Numbered from the stretch's first letter, positions 5,931 through 15,300 are shown. The stretch: 21,121 nucleotides of DNA from Polaromonas sp. UBA5171 (GCA_002413395.1 DHWX01000086.1:4886-26006); one strand, 5' to 3'. The notes: a model not told the origin generated them from the letters alone. A program made the numbers and translations.

Positions 5931-7349
5931 TCAGGTCACCCGAAAATTGATGAACTGCCAGGGATCGTCCCTATCCACCTCTTCGCCGAACAACGAACTG
6001 CGGCCCTGCAGCGGCGTCCAGTCGCCATACACGCCGATCACCTCGCCAAGGTAGGGCGCGGCCACCTGCAGCACGGTTTCGTGGTCGATGTCGTCGGGCT
6101 CCACAAGGCCCGCCTCAGGATGGCGCAAAGCCCAGACCATGCCGCCCAGAATGCCAGCGGCTACCTGCAGGCTGGTGGCGTTGTTGTAGGGTGCGAGTTC
6201 GCGCGCCTGCTCGATGGACAGGCGCGAGCCATACCAGTACGCGCCTTTGGCGTTGCCCATCAGCAGCACGCCCAACTCGTCGATACCGCTGCTGATCTCG
6301 TCGCGCAGAATGCGTCGCTGGTGCTGCGGCTTCCAGTTCTTGCCGGCAATCTCAAACACCGACAGCACGGCATCGTCGCAGGGGTGGTAGGCGTAGAGCA
6401 CTGTGGGCCGGTATGCAATCGCGCCGTTCTTGCGCAGCGTCAGGTGGTCGGCGATGGAGATGGATTCGGCATGCGTCACCAGCAAGCCGTGGTATGGCCC
6501 CTCCAGCGGGGTCCAGCTTCGCACCCGGGTGCCGAAGCCGGGGCGGTTCAGATAGATCGCTGCGTCGCAGCCGAAGCCATGGCGACTGGCGTCACCGGGC
6601 CAGTGCTTTTCGTGACTGCCCCAGCCCAATTCAGCCGGCTGCAGGCCCTCGTCGATGAAAGCATCGGTTGACCAGGTATTGGCGAACTCGTCGCGGTTCT
6701 TGCGCCGCGCGCAAACCTGCGTATCGCGCTCGGCCACGTGGATTACCTTGACGTTCAGGCGCCTGGCCAGCTCGGCCCACTCCTGGCCGCACCCGGGTGT
6801 CGGCGCACCGAGCCGCTCGTCAGCGGCCATGTTGAGCAGCGCCTGTTTCAGCAGCGAGGAAACGAGCCCCGGATTGGCCCCCTGGGTAACCACCGCTGTC
6901 GGGCCGGACGGGTGGTTCAGCCCGAAGGCCAGCATTTCCTCGCGCAGCGCATAGTTGGAACGCTGCGAGGGCGGCAAGGACGGGTTGTCGTAACGCCCAC
7001 GCCACGGCTCGTTGCAGGTATCCAGGTAAAGTGCGCGGCGCCTATGGCACAGTTCGATCAGCGCCAGGCTGGATACGTCCACCGACAGATTCAGCAGGAA
7101 GTCGCCTTCTTCGAGCAGCGGCTCCAGCACGCTCTCCCAGTTGCTTTCATGGATCGCGGTGGCGATCACCTCCACGCCAAACTCTTTGGCAATGCCGGAC
7201 CGGTCCTCGCTGGTCTTGACGATCCTGACCCCGGCGGCCTTGACGCCGAGATGGCGGAACACCAGGGGCAGGATTGCCTGCCCGATGCTGCCAAAGCCCA
7301 GCATCACGAGCTTGCCGGTGAAGTTTGAGCGCGGGGTGTCCTGTTTCAT
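5931..7349 (-). CDS. hss: Homospermidine synthase
   Basis: About 472 residues from the ATG at 7349, matching the length of bacterial homospermidine synthases. An NAD-binding Rossmann motif GFGSIG lies at about residues 18-23. Family-typical blocks follow: NLSVDVSSLALIELC, YLDTCNEPW, SNYALREEML, TQGANPGLVSSLLKQAL, HVAERDTQ, NTWSTDAF, EGLQPAELGWG, RSWTPLEGPYHGLLVTHAES, YAYHPCDDAVLS, GIDELGVLL, and a C-terminal DWTPL-DDPWQF region. The enzyme condenses two putrescines (or putrescine and spermidine) to sym-homospermidine in the cytoplasm, NAD+ dependent. An in-frame GTG at 7403, four bases beyond the preceding gene's stop, is an alternative start giving 18 more residues; I prefer 7349 because homologues begin shortly before the Rossmann motif. 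Its product may be a substrate of the FAD oxidase encoded next. Confidence 0.93.
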   Translation of the reverse strand: MKQDTPRSNFTGKLVMLGFGSIGQAILPLVFRHLGVKAAGVRIVKTSEDRSGIAKEFGVEVIATAIHESNWESVLEPLLEEGDFLLNLSVDVSSLALIELCHRRRALYLDTCNEPWRGRYDNPSLPPSQRSNYALREEMLAFGLNHPSGPTAVVTQGANPGLVSSLLKQALLNMAADERLGAPTPGCGQEWAELARRLNVKVIHVAERDTQVCARRKNRDEFANTWSTDAFIDEGLQPAELGWGSHEKHWPGDASRHGFGCDAAIYLNRPGFGTRVRSWTPLEGPYHGLLVTHAESISIADHLTLRKNGAIAYRPTVLYAYHPCDDAVLSVFEIAGKNWKPQHQRRILRDEISSGIDELGVLLMGNAKGAYWYGSRLSIEQARELAPYNNATSLQVAAGILGGMVWALRHPEAGLVEPDDIDHETVLQVAAPYLGEVIGVYGDWTPLQGRSSLFGEEVDRDDPWQFINFRVT

Positions 7350-7406
7350 GGGGCAAAGACAGGGCGTAAGGCCGGCTCCATCATCGCTCCAGAGCTGGCT
7401 CACCGC

Positions 7407-7877
7407 TCAACCGGGCAGACTCAAAGCTTCATTCACCCGCTGCCTCAACTCCGCGCCTTGATAGTAGGTCAGGTCGACTGCAACGCTGCGCTGCAACATC
7501 TTTTCGGCGGCTGAACTCAGGAATGGCTTGAGTTCGCCCAGCATCCGGCTGGCGGCAATCAGTACCAGCTTGTCGCAGCGCTGCGCGGCCACGCCCTTGT
7601 TCAGAAAATCCGCCAGCTGCCGGGCAAAGCTGTTGAGATCTTTGGCACTGGCTTCGGTTCTTGGCTCGAATTGCGTACCAGCGTGCCCGGTACGTCCATG
7701 TCCCTTCCCCGCGTCCCCGCTAATGTCTCCGTCGGTGGCCTCGCCGGTGGCCTCGCCGCCGAGTCTGGTGTGGGGAAAGACAAAGTCGGCCAACTCGTTG
7801 AGCGGGGCGCTCAAAGCATCGCGCTCAAAGCAGCGCGCACGGCTGGCATTGGCCACAAGAATCCAGGTTTTTGTCAT
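7407..7877 (-). CDS. Host attachment family protein (PF10116-like)
   Basis: A 156-residue protein. The start at 7877 is supported by AGGAA eight bases before the ATG; a longer open frame upstream overlaps lon out of frame and is a shadow. It starts MTKTWILVANASRARCFERD, the typical opening of the family first named from an Agrobacterium protein required for attachment to host cells, and continues with a Gly/His-rich loop (about residues 55-72), FARQLADFL, and KLVLIAASRMLGELKPFL to a C-terminal helix. The fold resembles translation-termination/Pelota-like domains, so a direct role in attachment is uncertain. It sits seven bases after the lon remnant and upstream of homospermidine synthase, in the same operon. 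Confidence 0.85.
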   Translation of the reverse strand: MTKTWILVANASRARCFERDALSAPLNELADFVFPHTRLGGEATGEATDGDISGDAGKGHGRTGHAGTQFEPRTEASAKDLNSFARQLADFLNKGVAAQRCDKLVLIAASRMLGELKPFLSSAAEKMLQRSVAVDLTYYQGAELRQRVNEALSLPG

Positions 7878-7884
7878 GATGTTC

Positions 7885-8904
7885 CTACTGTGGTTGAAAA
7901 CTGCTGCTCGCATCCGCGTTGCAGATGGGCTCTGACTGCTGCGTTCGGGTAACGCCATCGGGCCTGATTGCCACTCGCGCGGCCTGTTCGACGTCATCCA
8001 GAAATACGAATTCCAATTGCTGTCTGGCGGTCTCCGGCACCTCCTCCAGATCATTGCGATTGCGCGCGGGCAACATCACTGACTTGATGCCGGCGGCCAC
8101 TGCGGCAAGGATCTTTCCCTTGATTCCTCTGACCGGTAACACCAGCCCGCGCAGACTGATTTCGCCGGTCATCGCCAGGTCGTTGCGCACCGGTTGGTCC
8201 ATGAAAAGTGAGGACAGTGCAATAAACATGGCCACGCCGGCACTGGGACCGTCCGTGGGAATGGCGCCTGCCGGAACGTGAATATGCACGTCCGTCTTCT
8301 CGAAAGCCGCCGCGTCCAGCTTGAGCGCCTGCGCTCTGGATTTCACCAGCGTCAGTGCGGCCTGTGCCGACTCCTTCATCACGTCACCCAGCTGCCCGGT
8401 CAGGATCAGGCGACCGCTACCGGGGGTCCGGCTGGCTTCGATGAACAGGATGTCGCCCCCCACCGGTGTCCATGCCAGTCCGGTGGCGACGCCCGGCATT
8501 CCGGCGCGTAAAGCCAGTTCATTCTCGAATTTGACGGGACCCAGGACTTCGGCCAGATCAGGCACATCCACGCACACGGTTTGGGCCTGATCCTCGGCGA
8601 TGCGCACCGCCACACGGCGGCACACAGCGCCAATTTGACGCTCCAGATTGCGCACGCCGGCTTCGCACGTGTAGTCGCGAATGATGGCAGCCAGCGCGCC
8701 GTCCGTGATTTCCAGTTGCTCGGGTTTGAGACCACTTTCATCGAGCTGGCGCGTCACCAGGTACTTGCGGGCGATCTGGAGCTTTTCCTCCCGGGTGTAG
8801 CCTGCCAGTTGCAGCACCTCCATGCGGTCGCGCAGCGGGCCGGGCACGGGGTCCAGCACATTGGCCGTGGCAATGAACAGAACCTGGGACAGGTCGTACG
8901 GAAC
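7885..8904 (-). pseudogene. lon: ATP-dependent protease Lon, C-terminal remnant
   Basis: The frame from base 8904 down to the stop at 7885 encodes the last 340 residues of Lon. It begins inside the AAA+ module at VPYDLSQVLFIATAN (sensor region), then PGPLRDRMEV, the alpha-helical lid with RNLERQIGAVCRR, and the full protease domain. The catalytic serine is in TDGPSAGVAMF and the lysine, about 41 residues later, in VRGIKGKIL. The N-terminal substrate domain and the Walker A and B motifs (roughly 400-450 residues) are absent. The Lon match starts exactly after the IS91-family right end, so the open frame's apparent first 13 codons (from 8943) are element sequence. An ATP-independent peptidase fragment might be made, but it cannot be a working Lon. 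The downstream genes may have lost their native promoter. Confidence 0.9.
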
Positions 8905-8936
8905 CGCCAGGACGGATAGGCATTTCAACCGCATAA

Positions 8937-8951
8937 GTGCCATTATGGCAC
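8937..8951. repeat. 15-base palindrome near the IS91 right end
   Basis: GTGCCAT-T-ATGGCAC is a perfect inverted repeat of 7 bp arms around one base, 33 bases inside the proposed right end. HUH (Y2) transposases of the IS91 family recognise a short hairpin near the origin end, so this is a candidate, by position only. Confidence 0.5.
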
Positions 8952-9109
8952 CGTGGAACAGCCATCAACCGGCGTGGAAACCCGTAATTTGACACGCTGA
9001 TTGACAGGTTTTCCCTGGAAAGCCTTGGCCGTGAGAGTGATTTGCGGTGCACCGAGTACACCACACGCAGAGCTACCCCGCAGCGAGTCTGAATCGCCGG
9101 TTTGCCCAT

Positions 9110-10215
9110 TCACCAATTGATGCGCTGATCGACCTCGCAGTCAGGTGCAGGCGCCGCCAGATCCCAGTCCAGCTCGATTTCGACACCCTTGCCCATCTGC
9201 GCATCACAATCCTGCCAAAGCGGTGGCCCGCGCCGGGGATATGCGCGGGGCTTGTGAGTCGACACCGATGTGGTTCAGGATCTGCCTTATCTGCGCACCC
9301 TCGGTAATGAACGCGATCAGGCGCATCTGCCCGCCGCATATTGGGCACACCAGCGGAAAAACCTCGTAAATGCGAGCGATCAAAACTGCCCACAGATAAT
9401 GCACGGGTGAGCGCTTGGGCGGCGCGGTCGTGTGCCTCAATGCAGACACTCGCATTCACCGAGAAGCCGCTGTGCTGGTAGGCCAGCATCTCTTTGGCAT
9501 CGACGCGCTCGATCAGGCCACGCCCGACAAAGGCGCGCAGGATGCGGCGACGCAAATCAGCCTGCACCTGGGCCACGGTAGTCTCATCGACTCCACTGGC
9601 CGGGTGGAAGATGACGCTCGGCGCTGTGGCTTGGGCATCGGCATCAGCTTCGCCCGGCACAACCTCAAACACCTCGTCAACCACGCAAACATGGAAGTGC
9701 ACATGCGCGTTCAGGCTCGATCCGAAGCGGTGGATGAAGGCGACTGCGCCGATGTGCAAGGCTGCCTTATCCACCCGCGCCGCACCGGGGCAGTGGGCAG
9801 ATAGGCTTTGCTCGATGACCCGCAGGAAAATGCGCAGCACCATGTTCAGCACAGCGCCATCGCGCTGCATGAAGTAGCGCAGCCTCTTTGGTACCGACAG
9901 CACCCACTGACGCACGGGCAGGCGGGGGAAAACGTGATCGGTCAGGTGTGCCGCAGCGGGCGCGTGCAAAGCCATGCGCAAAGATGCCGCATTCGAGGTA
10001 TTTGCGAAACGACTGGCGGACGCAGGAACGTGGCGTATGGTGATCGCCCTGGCCGTTGAACTGGCCGTAACTGGCCAAGTCAAGCCATGCCTCGAAATGC
10101 TCGACCACTGTGCGGTACAGCAGGGTGTGCTCGGGGTGACGCGGGTTGTAGAGCTTGGGTTTGGCGCTGGCAAGCGCACCCGCCTGCGGATGCGAGTGCT
10201 GTTACGCTGGACGTG
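9110..10215 (-). pseudogene. IS91-family (Y2/HUH) transposase, multiply deleted and frameshifted
   Basis: Recognisable blocks appear on the minus strand but in changing frames. RIRRRVRLPAP (about 10175) is followed by a frame change near 10165, then LYNPRHPEHTLLYRTV, HFEAWLDLASYGQF, and FRKYLECGIFAHGFARARC. A zinc-finger-like stretch is missing near 9965. Then come DHVFPRLPVRQWVLSVPKRL, AAFIHRFGSSLN-like HUH residues with HVHFHVCVVD, and YQHSGFSVNASVCIEAHDR. About 150 residues are missing near 9425, after which PPKRSPVHYLWAVLIARIYE, CPICGGQMRLIAFI and ILNHIGVDSQ follow. After one more frame change the gene ends with EVDQRINW and a stop at 9112-9110. The family transposes by rolling-circle replication. 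With at least four frame breaks it cannot be functional. Confidence 0.85.
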
Positions 10216-10240
10216 CAGCGGGGGACATGGGGCAGTGCCA

Positions 10241-10579
10241 GCGTCGGACGACGGCACCCTCGCGCCGTGGGCATTGGTGGCGTCACTGCCGTTCGCACCA
10301 GAAATCGTATTGCCGGCACTGGGCTATTGCATATACCAGGCAAAATTGACCGAGTTCAACTCCTACGGCTTCAAAGCATCTTTTAACCCCTCCCACCCGG
10401 GAGAGCCAGGCAATCCCTATGGTTGGTGGGTCTCGCCATGGCATTTCGGGTTGAATCAGGGACCCATCGTTTTGATGGTCGAAAATTATCGTACCGGCAT
10501 GTTGTGGCAGCTCACCCGAAAGTGCCAGTACATCGTGGATGGACTACACCGGGCGGGTTTCACGGGAGGGTGGCTATGA
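10241..10579 (+). pseudogene. C-terminal remnant of a glucoamylase-like (PF10091-type) protein
   Basis: The plus-strand frame ending with TGA at 10577-10579 reads DDGTLAPWALVASLPFAPEI, then SYGFKASFNPSHP, GWWVSPWHFGLNQGPIVLM, VENYRTGMLWQLTRKCQYIV and RAGFTGGWL. These are the conserved closing motifs of the glycoamylase family (an alpha/alpha toroid found in putative glucan-modifying enzymes, often periplasmic or fused to glycosyltransferases). Only about 110 residues of a normally 450-residue or longer protein remain. Everything before roughly 10241 belongs to the IS91-family element in other frames. The element's insertion or a related deletion therefore removed the front of this gene. Confidence 0.75.
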
Positions 10580-10696
10580 CAGTCACTTTATTTGGTGTGT
10601 GTTCCCGCACAGAGCGTTCTGCGTCGTCGGGGTATAAGTTTCAAAGCTTGGCCTAACCATTTTGACTTGGTCATTAACATCCACAGGGAGAGCATC

Positions 10697-11083
10697 ATGA
10701 CAGTAGCGAATGTTTCATTGGCAAGCGGCGCAAGTTTGCCACAAGCGTTGAGGACTGCTCAGGAGGCAATCCATCTTCCAGAAGTCCAGCAGATGCTGCG
10801 CAGACTGGCGGACTACAAACTCGGCATCTTCATGCCACACATGCATGACGGAAAAACGGGTGAATTCAAGTCGCTTCCCGATGAAGTCACGCAGGTGGAA
10901 TCTGGTTTGGAAGTGTCCTTCCAACCAACGAACGAACGAAATCGTAAACCAGACCGATCGCTTCTTCCCGGTCGGATGGTTTTGGCGTGCCGGTGCATCG
11001 ACACTCTCGGCTTTTTGCGAAATGGTTTCGGAAGAAAGATCGGGCAGTACTACACCAAACATAAGATGCCAAAAGGAAGTTAG
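10697..11083 (+). pseudogene. Small conserved protein of unknown function, frameshifted
   Basis: The ATG at 10697 has CAGGGAGAG at the right distance. The first 78 residues (MTVANVSLASGASLPQALRT to VESGLEVSFQPTNE) look like a real soluble protein with the block LGIFMPHMHD. The frame then degenerates to Arg-rich sequence, while the +1 frame immediately continues with NEIVNQTDRFFPVGWFWRAG and STLSAFCEMVSEERSG. The switch falls on three copies of AACG (10927-10938): two copies would keep one frame. The end GQYYTKHKMPKGS lies in the first frame again, so a second indel near 11045 may restore it, or the C-terminus differs. Intact length would be about 128 residues. Function not known to me. Confidence 0.6.
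10927..10938. repeat. Tetranucleotide repeat (AACG)x3 at a frameshift
   Basis: Three tandem AACG units sit exactly where the small protein starting at 10697 changes frame. Removing one unit joins QPTNE to IVNQTDRFF in a single frame. This suggests slippage added a unit. Confidence 0.75.
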
Positions 11084-11261
11084 TGGAGTGCTTCATATCT
11101 TGGCATCCGATTGCATCGAACGCCGCAGTTATCGCATTGCACCAACAGTGTTCAAAAATCTCAGGGCAAGGGGGTTACTGTGGCTAGCTCGCGCACACGC
11201 CTCTCGAAAGAGAGTTACCAGGTCGGCCTGCGCCAACAGATGAAAACATCAAGGATACAAG

Positions 11262-11454
11262 ATGAAAACGAGCGTTATTGAAGTACACGGCATGCTGTTG
11301 GCGTTGAGCGCGGACGCAGTCGAAAAGCGGATTCGCAAGGTGCCGGGTGTTGAGAGCGTGACCGTGAATGACGTGGCGGGGAACGCCGCAGTGCGCTATG
11401 ACGAAACGCTTCTCGATATCGCCGATATCAAAGCGGCTGTGCACCAATCCGAGT
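11262..11454 (+). repeat. Direct repeat, copy A (HMA-like domain coding)
   Basis: The first 190 or so bases of this gene are repeated at 12195-12387. A 34-base stretch is identical in both (11418-11451 and 12351-12384), while the rest is diverged, showing duplication followed by selection or gene conversion at the 3' part of the domain. Confidence 0.8.
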
Positions 11455-12131
11455 ATCAAACTGCGGGCGAATCCGAACCCAAGCATGTGAGCGAGCACAA
11501 GCCGGCAGGCAAGCGCGTGGCCGCGCCAACGTCGCAGGCTGCGCCAGCCCCGGCCCCGGCTCTAACGCCCGTACCGGTTGTGCCGAAAACCTCTGCTGCC
11601 GTGCCCGCTGCTCCAGTGCCCGCTGCTGCGGGAGGCGCACCGCAGGACAAAGCGGTGCCGAGCGCGCCCCCGTCAGCTTCGGCAGCTACGCCGACAGCCG
11701 CAGGAGCAGGCGGCCACGCGGGCCACACAGCGTCAGGCGCACCCGCAGCAGGCGAAGCGGCACCGGACGTCAAGCCTGCAGCGCCCGCGCCAATTGCGCC
11801 AAAAACGGCACCCCTTGCCTCCGCCGCCACACCCGCTCCGACCGCGAAATCTTCATTGCCTGCAACCGTTGAACCAAAAGCTGACTCATGGAAAGTACGT
11901 GCACTTTCGCTGGCGACGACGCTGGGTGTGACCTATAGCGCATGTGCCATTTTTGATCTTCTGTTTCCGCCCTTCGGTCTGCTTGCGGCACTTGCGCCGG
12001 TCAGTCCGTTGCCGATTTCCGGCAGCGCGCTGGGTTTTCTGACGGGATTTGCGCTGTTCACCGTCGCTGGTTTGGTGCTCGGCGCACTTCATGGAATCGT
12101 ATCTGAATTCTGGAGCAAGAGGCTGCACTGA
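11262..12131 (+). CDS. HMA-like domain membrane protein with Pro/Ala linker and DUF5676-like C-terminus
   Basis: A 289-residue protein starting with a weak AAGGAT site before the ATG. Residues 1-66 have the beta-alpha-beta-beta-alpha-beta pattern of a heavy-metal-associated (HMA) domain, including VEKRIRKVPGVESVTVN and VRYDETLLDIADIKAAVHQ. The metal-binding loop GMxCxxC is replaced by GMLLALS, so no cysteine is left. Residues 75-205 are a low-complexity Ala/Pro linker with a short GGHAGH stretch. The C-terminus (about 210-289) has two membrane segments (LATTLGVTYSACAIFDLLF and FLTGFALFTVAGLVLGALHG) ending in FWSKRLH, resembling DUF5676-type membrane proteins. It lies 63 bases before the P-type ATPase on the same strand, whose N-terminus carries a sister HMA-like domain. 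I infer that the two proteins act together, for example by pairing of these domains. Confidence 0.75.
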   Translation: MKTSVIEVHGMLLALSADAVEKRIRKVPGVESVTVNDVAGNAAVRYDETLLDIADIKAAVHQSEYQTAGESEPKHVSEHKPAGKRVAAPTSQAAPAPAPALTPVPVVPKTSAAVPAAPVPAAAGGAPQDKAVPSAPPSASAATPTAAGAGGHAGHTASGAPAAGEAAPDVKPAAPAPIAPKTAPLASAATPAPTAKSSLPATVEPKADSWKVRALSLATTLGVTYSACAIFDLLFPPFGLLAALAPVSPLPISGSALGFLTGFALFTVAGLVLGALHGIVSEFWSKRLH

Positions 12132-12194
12132 GATGACGTCATGGCGCCGGATCGGGATACCCACAATGAGCATGAAGCCCATTAAGAAGGAGCG

Positions 12195-12387
12195 ATGAAA
12201 ACGAGCGTCATTGACGTGCGCGCCATGCTCTCGGCGCTGACTGCGCGCGCTGTGGAACAGCGAATTGGCAAGGTGCCTGGTGTCCATAGCGTTACCGTGA
12301 ATCATGCTGCTGCAAGCGCCACGGTGCGTTACGACGAAACCCTTCTCGAAATCGCCGATATCAAAGCGGCTGTGCACCAATCCGGGT
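12195..12387 (+). repeat. Direct repeat, copy B (HMA-like domain coding)
   Basis: Partner of the repeat at 11262-11454; it begins with the same 14 bases (ATGAAAACGAGCGT) and includes the 34-base identical segment at 12351-12384. Confidence 0.8.
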
Positions 12388-15300
12388 ATCGATCGGCCGG
12401 CCAATCCCGACCCAGGCAAGCACGTAATTACAAACCCGCACCCAAGCGCGCTACAGTGCCAACGCTGCAAGCGACGCCGGTCCCCGCTGCACCACCCGAA
12501 GCCAATGCGACGACCGCTGCCACGGCTGCGCCGGTCCCGCCACCCGCCATGGCGAAGGCAGGCAGCCTTGATGATCCCTCCGTCAGGGATGCTGACGAAG
12601 TAGTGAGCGCTCTGGGAGCAGATGCCAACAACGGGCTCTCGGTGCAGGAGGCGTCGCGCCGGCTCGCGCAAGACGGCCCGAACGAACTCCGCTCGGCCCC
12701 GCCAATACCCGCGTGGCGCCGCTTCGTGTCGCACTTCCATGATCCCCTGGTCTACCTGTTGCTGGCCGCCGTCGCCGTTGCACTCGTCGCCTGGGTGGTC
12801 GAGGGAGGAGTCGGCTGGCCGGTGGACGCGATTGTGATTGCGATCGTCGTCCTGCTCAACGGGGTGCTGGGCTATTTACAGGAAGCCAAGGCTCAGGACG
12901 CCGTCGCCGCATTGGCCCGAATGACCGCAGCGACCTCCGCCGTTCTGCGTGACGCTCAGGTGCGGCGCGTGCCCAGCGCCGAGCTGGTGCGTGGGGACCT
13001 GCTCGTGCTCGGCGAGGGTGACGCCGTCGGGGCGGATGCGCGCCTGATTGCAGCGACGTCACTGCGCGTGCAGGAGGCCTCGCTGACGGGCGAGAGCGAA
13101 GCGGTGCTCAAGGATGCCACCACGCTGCCTGAACCGGCGCCGCTCGGCGACCGGCTCGACATGGTCTTCAAGGGCACTGCCGTCGCGCAGGGCACCGGTC
13201 GCGCCGTGGTGACGGCGACCGGGATGGACACCGAGATGGGCTCGATTGCAGAAATGCTCGAGGCTACCCAAGAGGAGCCAACACCACTGGAAAAAGAAAT
13301 TGGACGCATCGGGCGCATGCTCGGTATCGCGGTCGTCATCATTGCTGCCGTCGTGGTGGGAACCATCCTGCTGATGTCCGATATCCGGGGCGCCGCCGAC
13401 GTGATTCACGTCTTGCTGCTCGGCGTGTCCCTGGCGGTGGCGGCCGTGCCCGAAGGGTTGCCGGCGATCCTTTCGGTGGTCCTCGCCCTGGGGGTGCAGC
13501 GGATGGCGAAGCACAACGCGATCGTCAAGAAGCTTTCATCCGCGGAGACGCTGGGCTCCGCCTCGGTTATCGCCTCGGACAAGACCGGCACCCTGACCCG
13601 CGCGGAAATGACCATCGTGCAGGTGATGACTGCCTCGGGCAGCGCCCACGTGACCGGGGTGGGGTACGCGCCTCAGGGACGGGTGGAACAGGAAGGCACC
13701 GAACTGCCAGCCGGACCGTTGCGTGATGAGAACATCGTGGTGCTCAGCGGCGGCAGCGTGGCCGGCGACGCCGACCTGCGCCAGGGGGCTAACGGCGAGT
13801 GGGAGATTCACGGCGACCCCACCGAGGCGGCGTTCCTGGTGGCTGAGCGCAAGCTGGGCGTCACCGAGCGGCGCGAGCGGCGTTTCGAGCGCATCGGGGA
13901 AATCCCGTTCACGTCCGAGCGCAAGATGATGTCGACCATCGAGATCGACCACGAACACGGCGACAAAGTCGTGGTGATCACCAAGGGTGCCCCGGACGTC
14001 CTGCTCGACCGGTGCACCCGGGTGCGGGTGGGGATGGATCTGGTCGACCTCGATGACGCGCGGCGGGCACGGATATTGGCGGATGTCGACACGCTTTCCG
14101 ACGCGGCGTTGCGCACGCTGGCCGTGGCCTACCGCCCCCTCGCTCCGGGCGAGGACCCGCAAGTCACGGAATCGCTCGAACGCGACCTCGTGTTCGTGGG
14201 CACCGTGGGCATCATCGACCCGCCGCGCGAGGAGGCGGCGGTGGCCATCCGCGAGGCGAGCCGGGCCGGCATCCGGGTGATCATGATCACCGGTGACCAC
14301 CCGCGCACGGCCGCGCGCATCGCCGCAGATCTCGGGATCGCGGAAGCCGGTGCCACCGCGCTGACGGGGCTCGAGCTCGATGCGCTGGACGATGCGGCCT
14401 TCGCCGAGGCGGTGCGCAAGACGTCCGTTTACGCACGGGTAGCGCCCAAGCACAAGCTGCGCATTGTCGACGCGCTGCAAGCCGACGGCAACGTCGTCGC
14501 GATGACCGGTGACGGCGTCAACGATGCACCCGCGCTGAAGTCGGCCGACATCGGTGTCGCGATGGGGGTGACCGGTACCGAGGTGACGAAGGAAGCGGCC
14601 AAGATGATCCTCGTCAACGACAACTTCGCCACGATCGTCGAGGCTGTGCGCGAGGGTCGCGGCATCTTCGACAATATCCGCAAGTTCCTGCGCTACCTTC
14701 TGTCCGGGAACATGGGCGAGGTGCTGACCGTGTTCCTGGGTGTCGTCGGGGCGGGAGTGATCGGGTTGACAGGCACAACAGAGGGCACCCGCGGCGCAGT
14801 GGTGCTGCCGTTGCTCGCCACGCAGATTCTGTGGATCAACCTGGTCACCGACTCCTGGCCGGCCCTGGCAATGGGCGTGGACCCGCCAACCGACGATGTC
14901 ATGGCCCGCAAGCCGCGGCGGCTGAGCGAGCGGGTGATCGACGCCCGCATGTGGGCGGGGGTGATCGAGATCGGCGCGGTGATAGCCGTGGCGACGCTGC
15001 TGACGATCGACATTTACCTGCCGGGCGGGCTGATCGAGGGCACCCACGACCTCGCCAACGCGCGCACCGCAGGCCTCACGGTGCTCGTCTTCGCTCACTT
15101 GTTTAACGCCTTCAACGCGCGCTCGGAGACCACGAGTGCGTTCGCGCAGCTGTTCGTCAACCCGTGGCTTTGGGGCGCTATCGCACTGTCAGTGCTGTTG
15201 CAGGTGGCGGTCGTCAACCTCGAATTCCTCAACCTCGCCTTCGGCACCGTGCCGCTGGAGTTCAACCAGTGGCTGCTGTGCGCTGCAATGGCCAGCGTGG

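Larger units (their letters stand above)
8905..10235 (-). mobile_element. Decayed IS91-family element
   Basis: The element is placed by its transposase (minus strand) and by the lon break. Read on the minus strand, the tnp stop is followed by about 205 bases and then by GTTC (GAAC at 8904-8901 on plus) directly inside lon codons. IS91 elements insert with their replication-origin end next to GTTC or CTTG, so the boundary at 8905/8904 fits the family rule. A short palindrome at 8937-8951 lies where an origin hairpin would be expected. The other (ter) end is only estimated, at about 10215-10240, where glucoamylase-like coding sequence begins. The missing first part of lon is not found beyond that end. 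This fits one-ended rolling-circle transposition or later rearrangement. Confidence 0.65.

Noticed and set aside
7885..8943. Reading the 352-codon Lon frame as a complete short protease gene
   Set aside because: The first 13 codons are insertion-element sequence and the ATPase motifs are absent, so it is a truncated Lon.
11182..11243. Possible polyphosphate kinase 2 N-terminal remnant (SRTRLSKESYQVGLRQQM) upstream of the HMA membrane protein
   Set aside because: Only a loose resemblance to the LSKxxYE start of PPK2 proteins over fewer than 20 residues; chance cannot be excluded.
13536..15098. 520-codon minus-strand open frame within the P-type ATPase
   Set aside because: Lies fully opposite a gene with every P-type motif; its composition (His, Arg, Gly-rich, no family motif) is typical of antisense frames in high-GC DNA.
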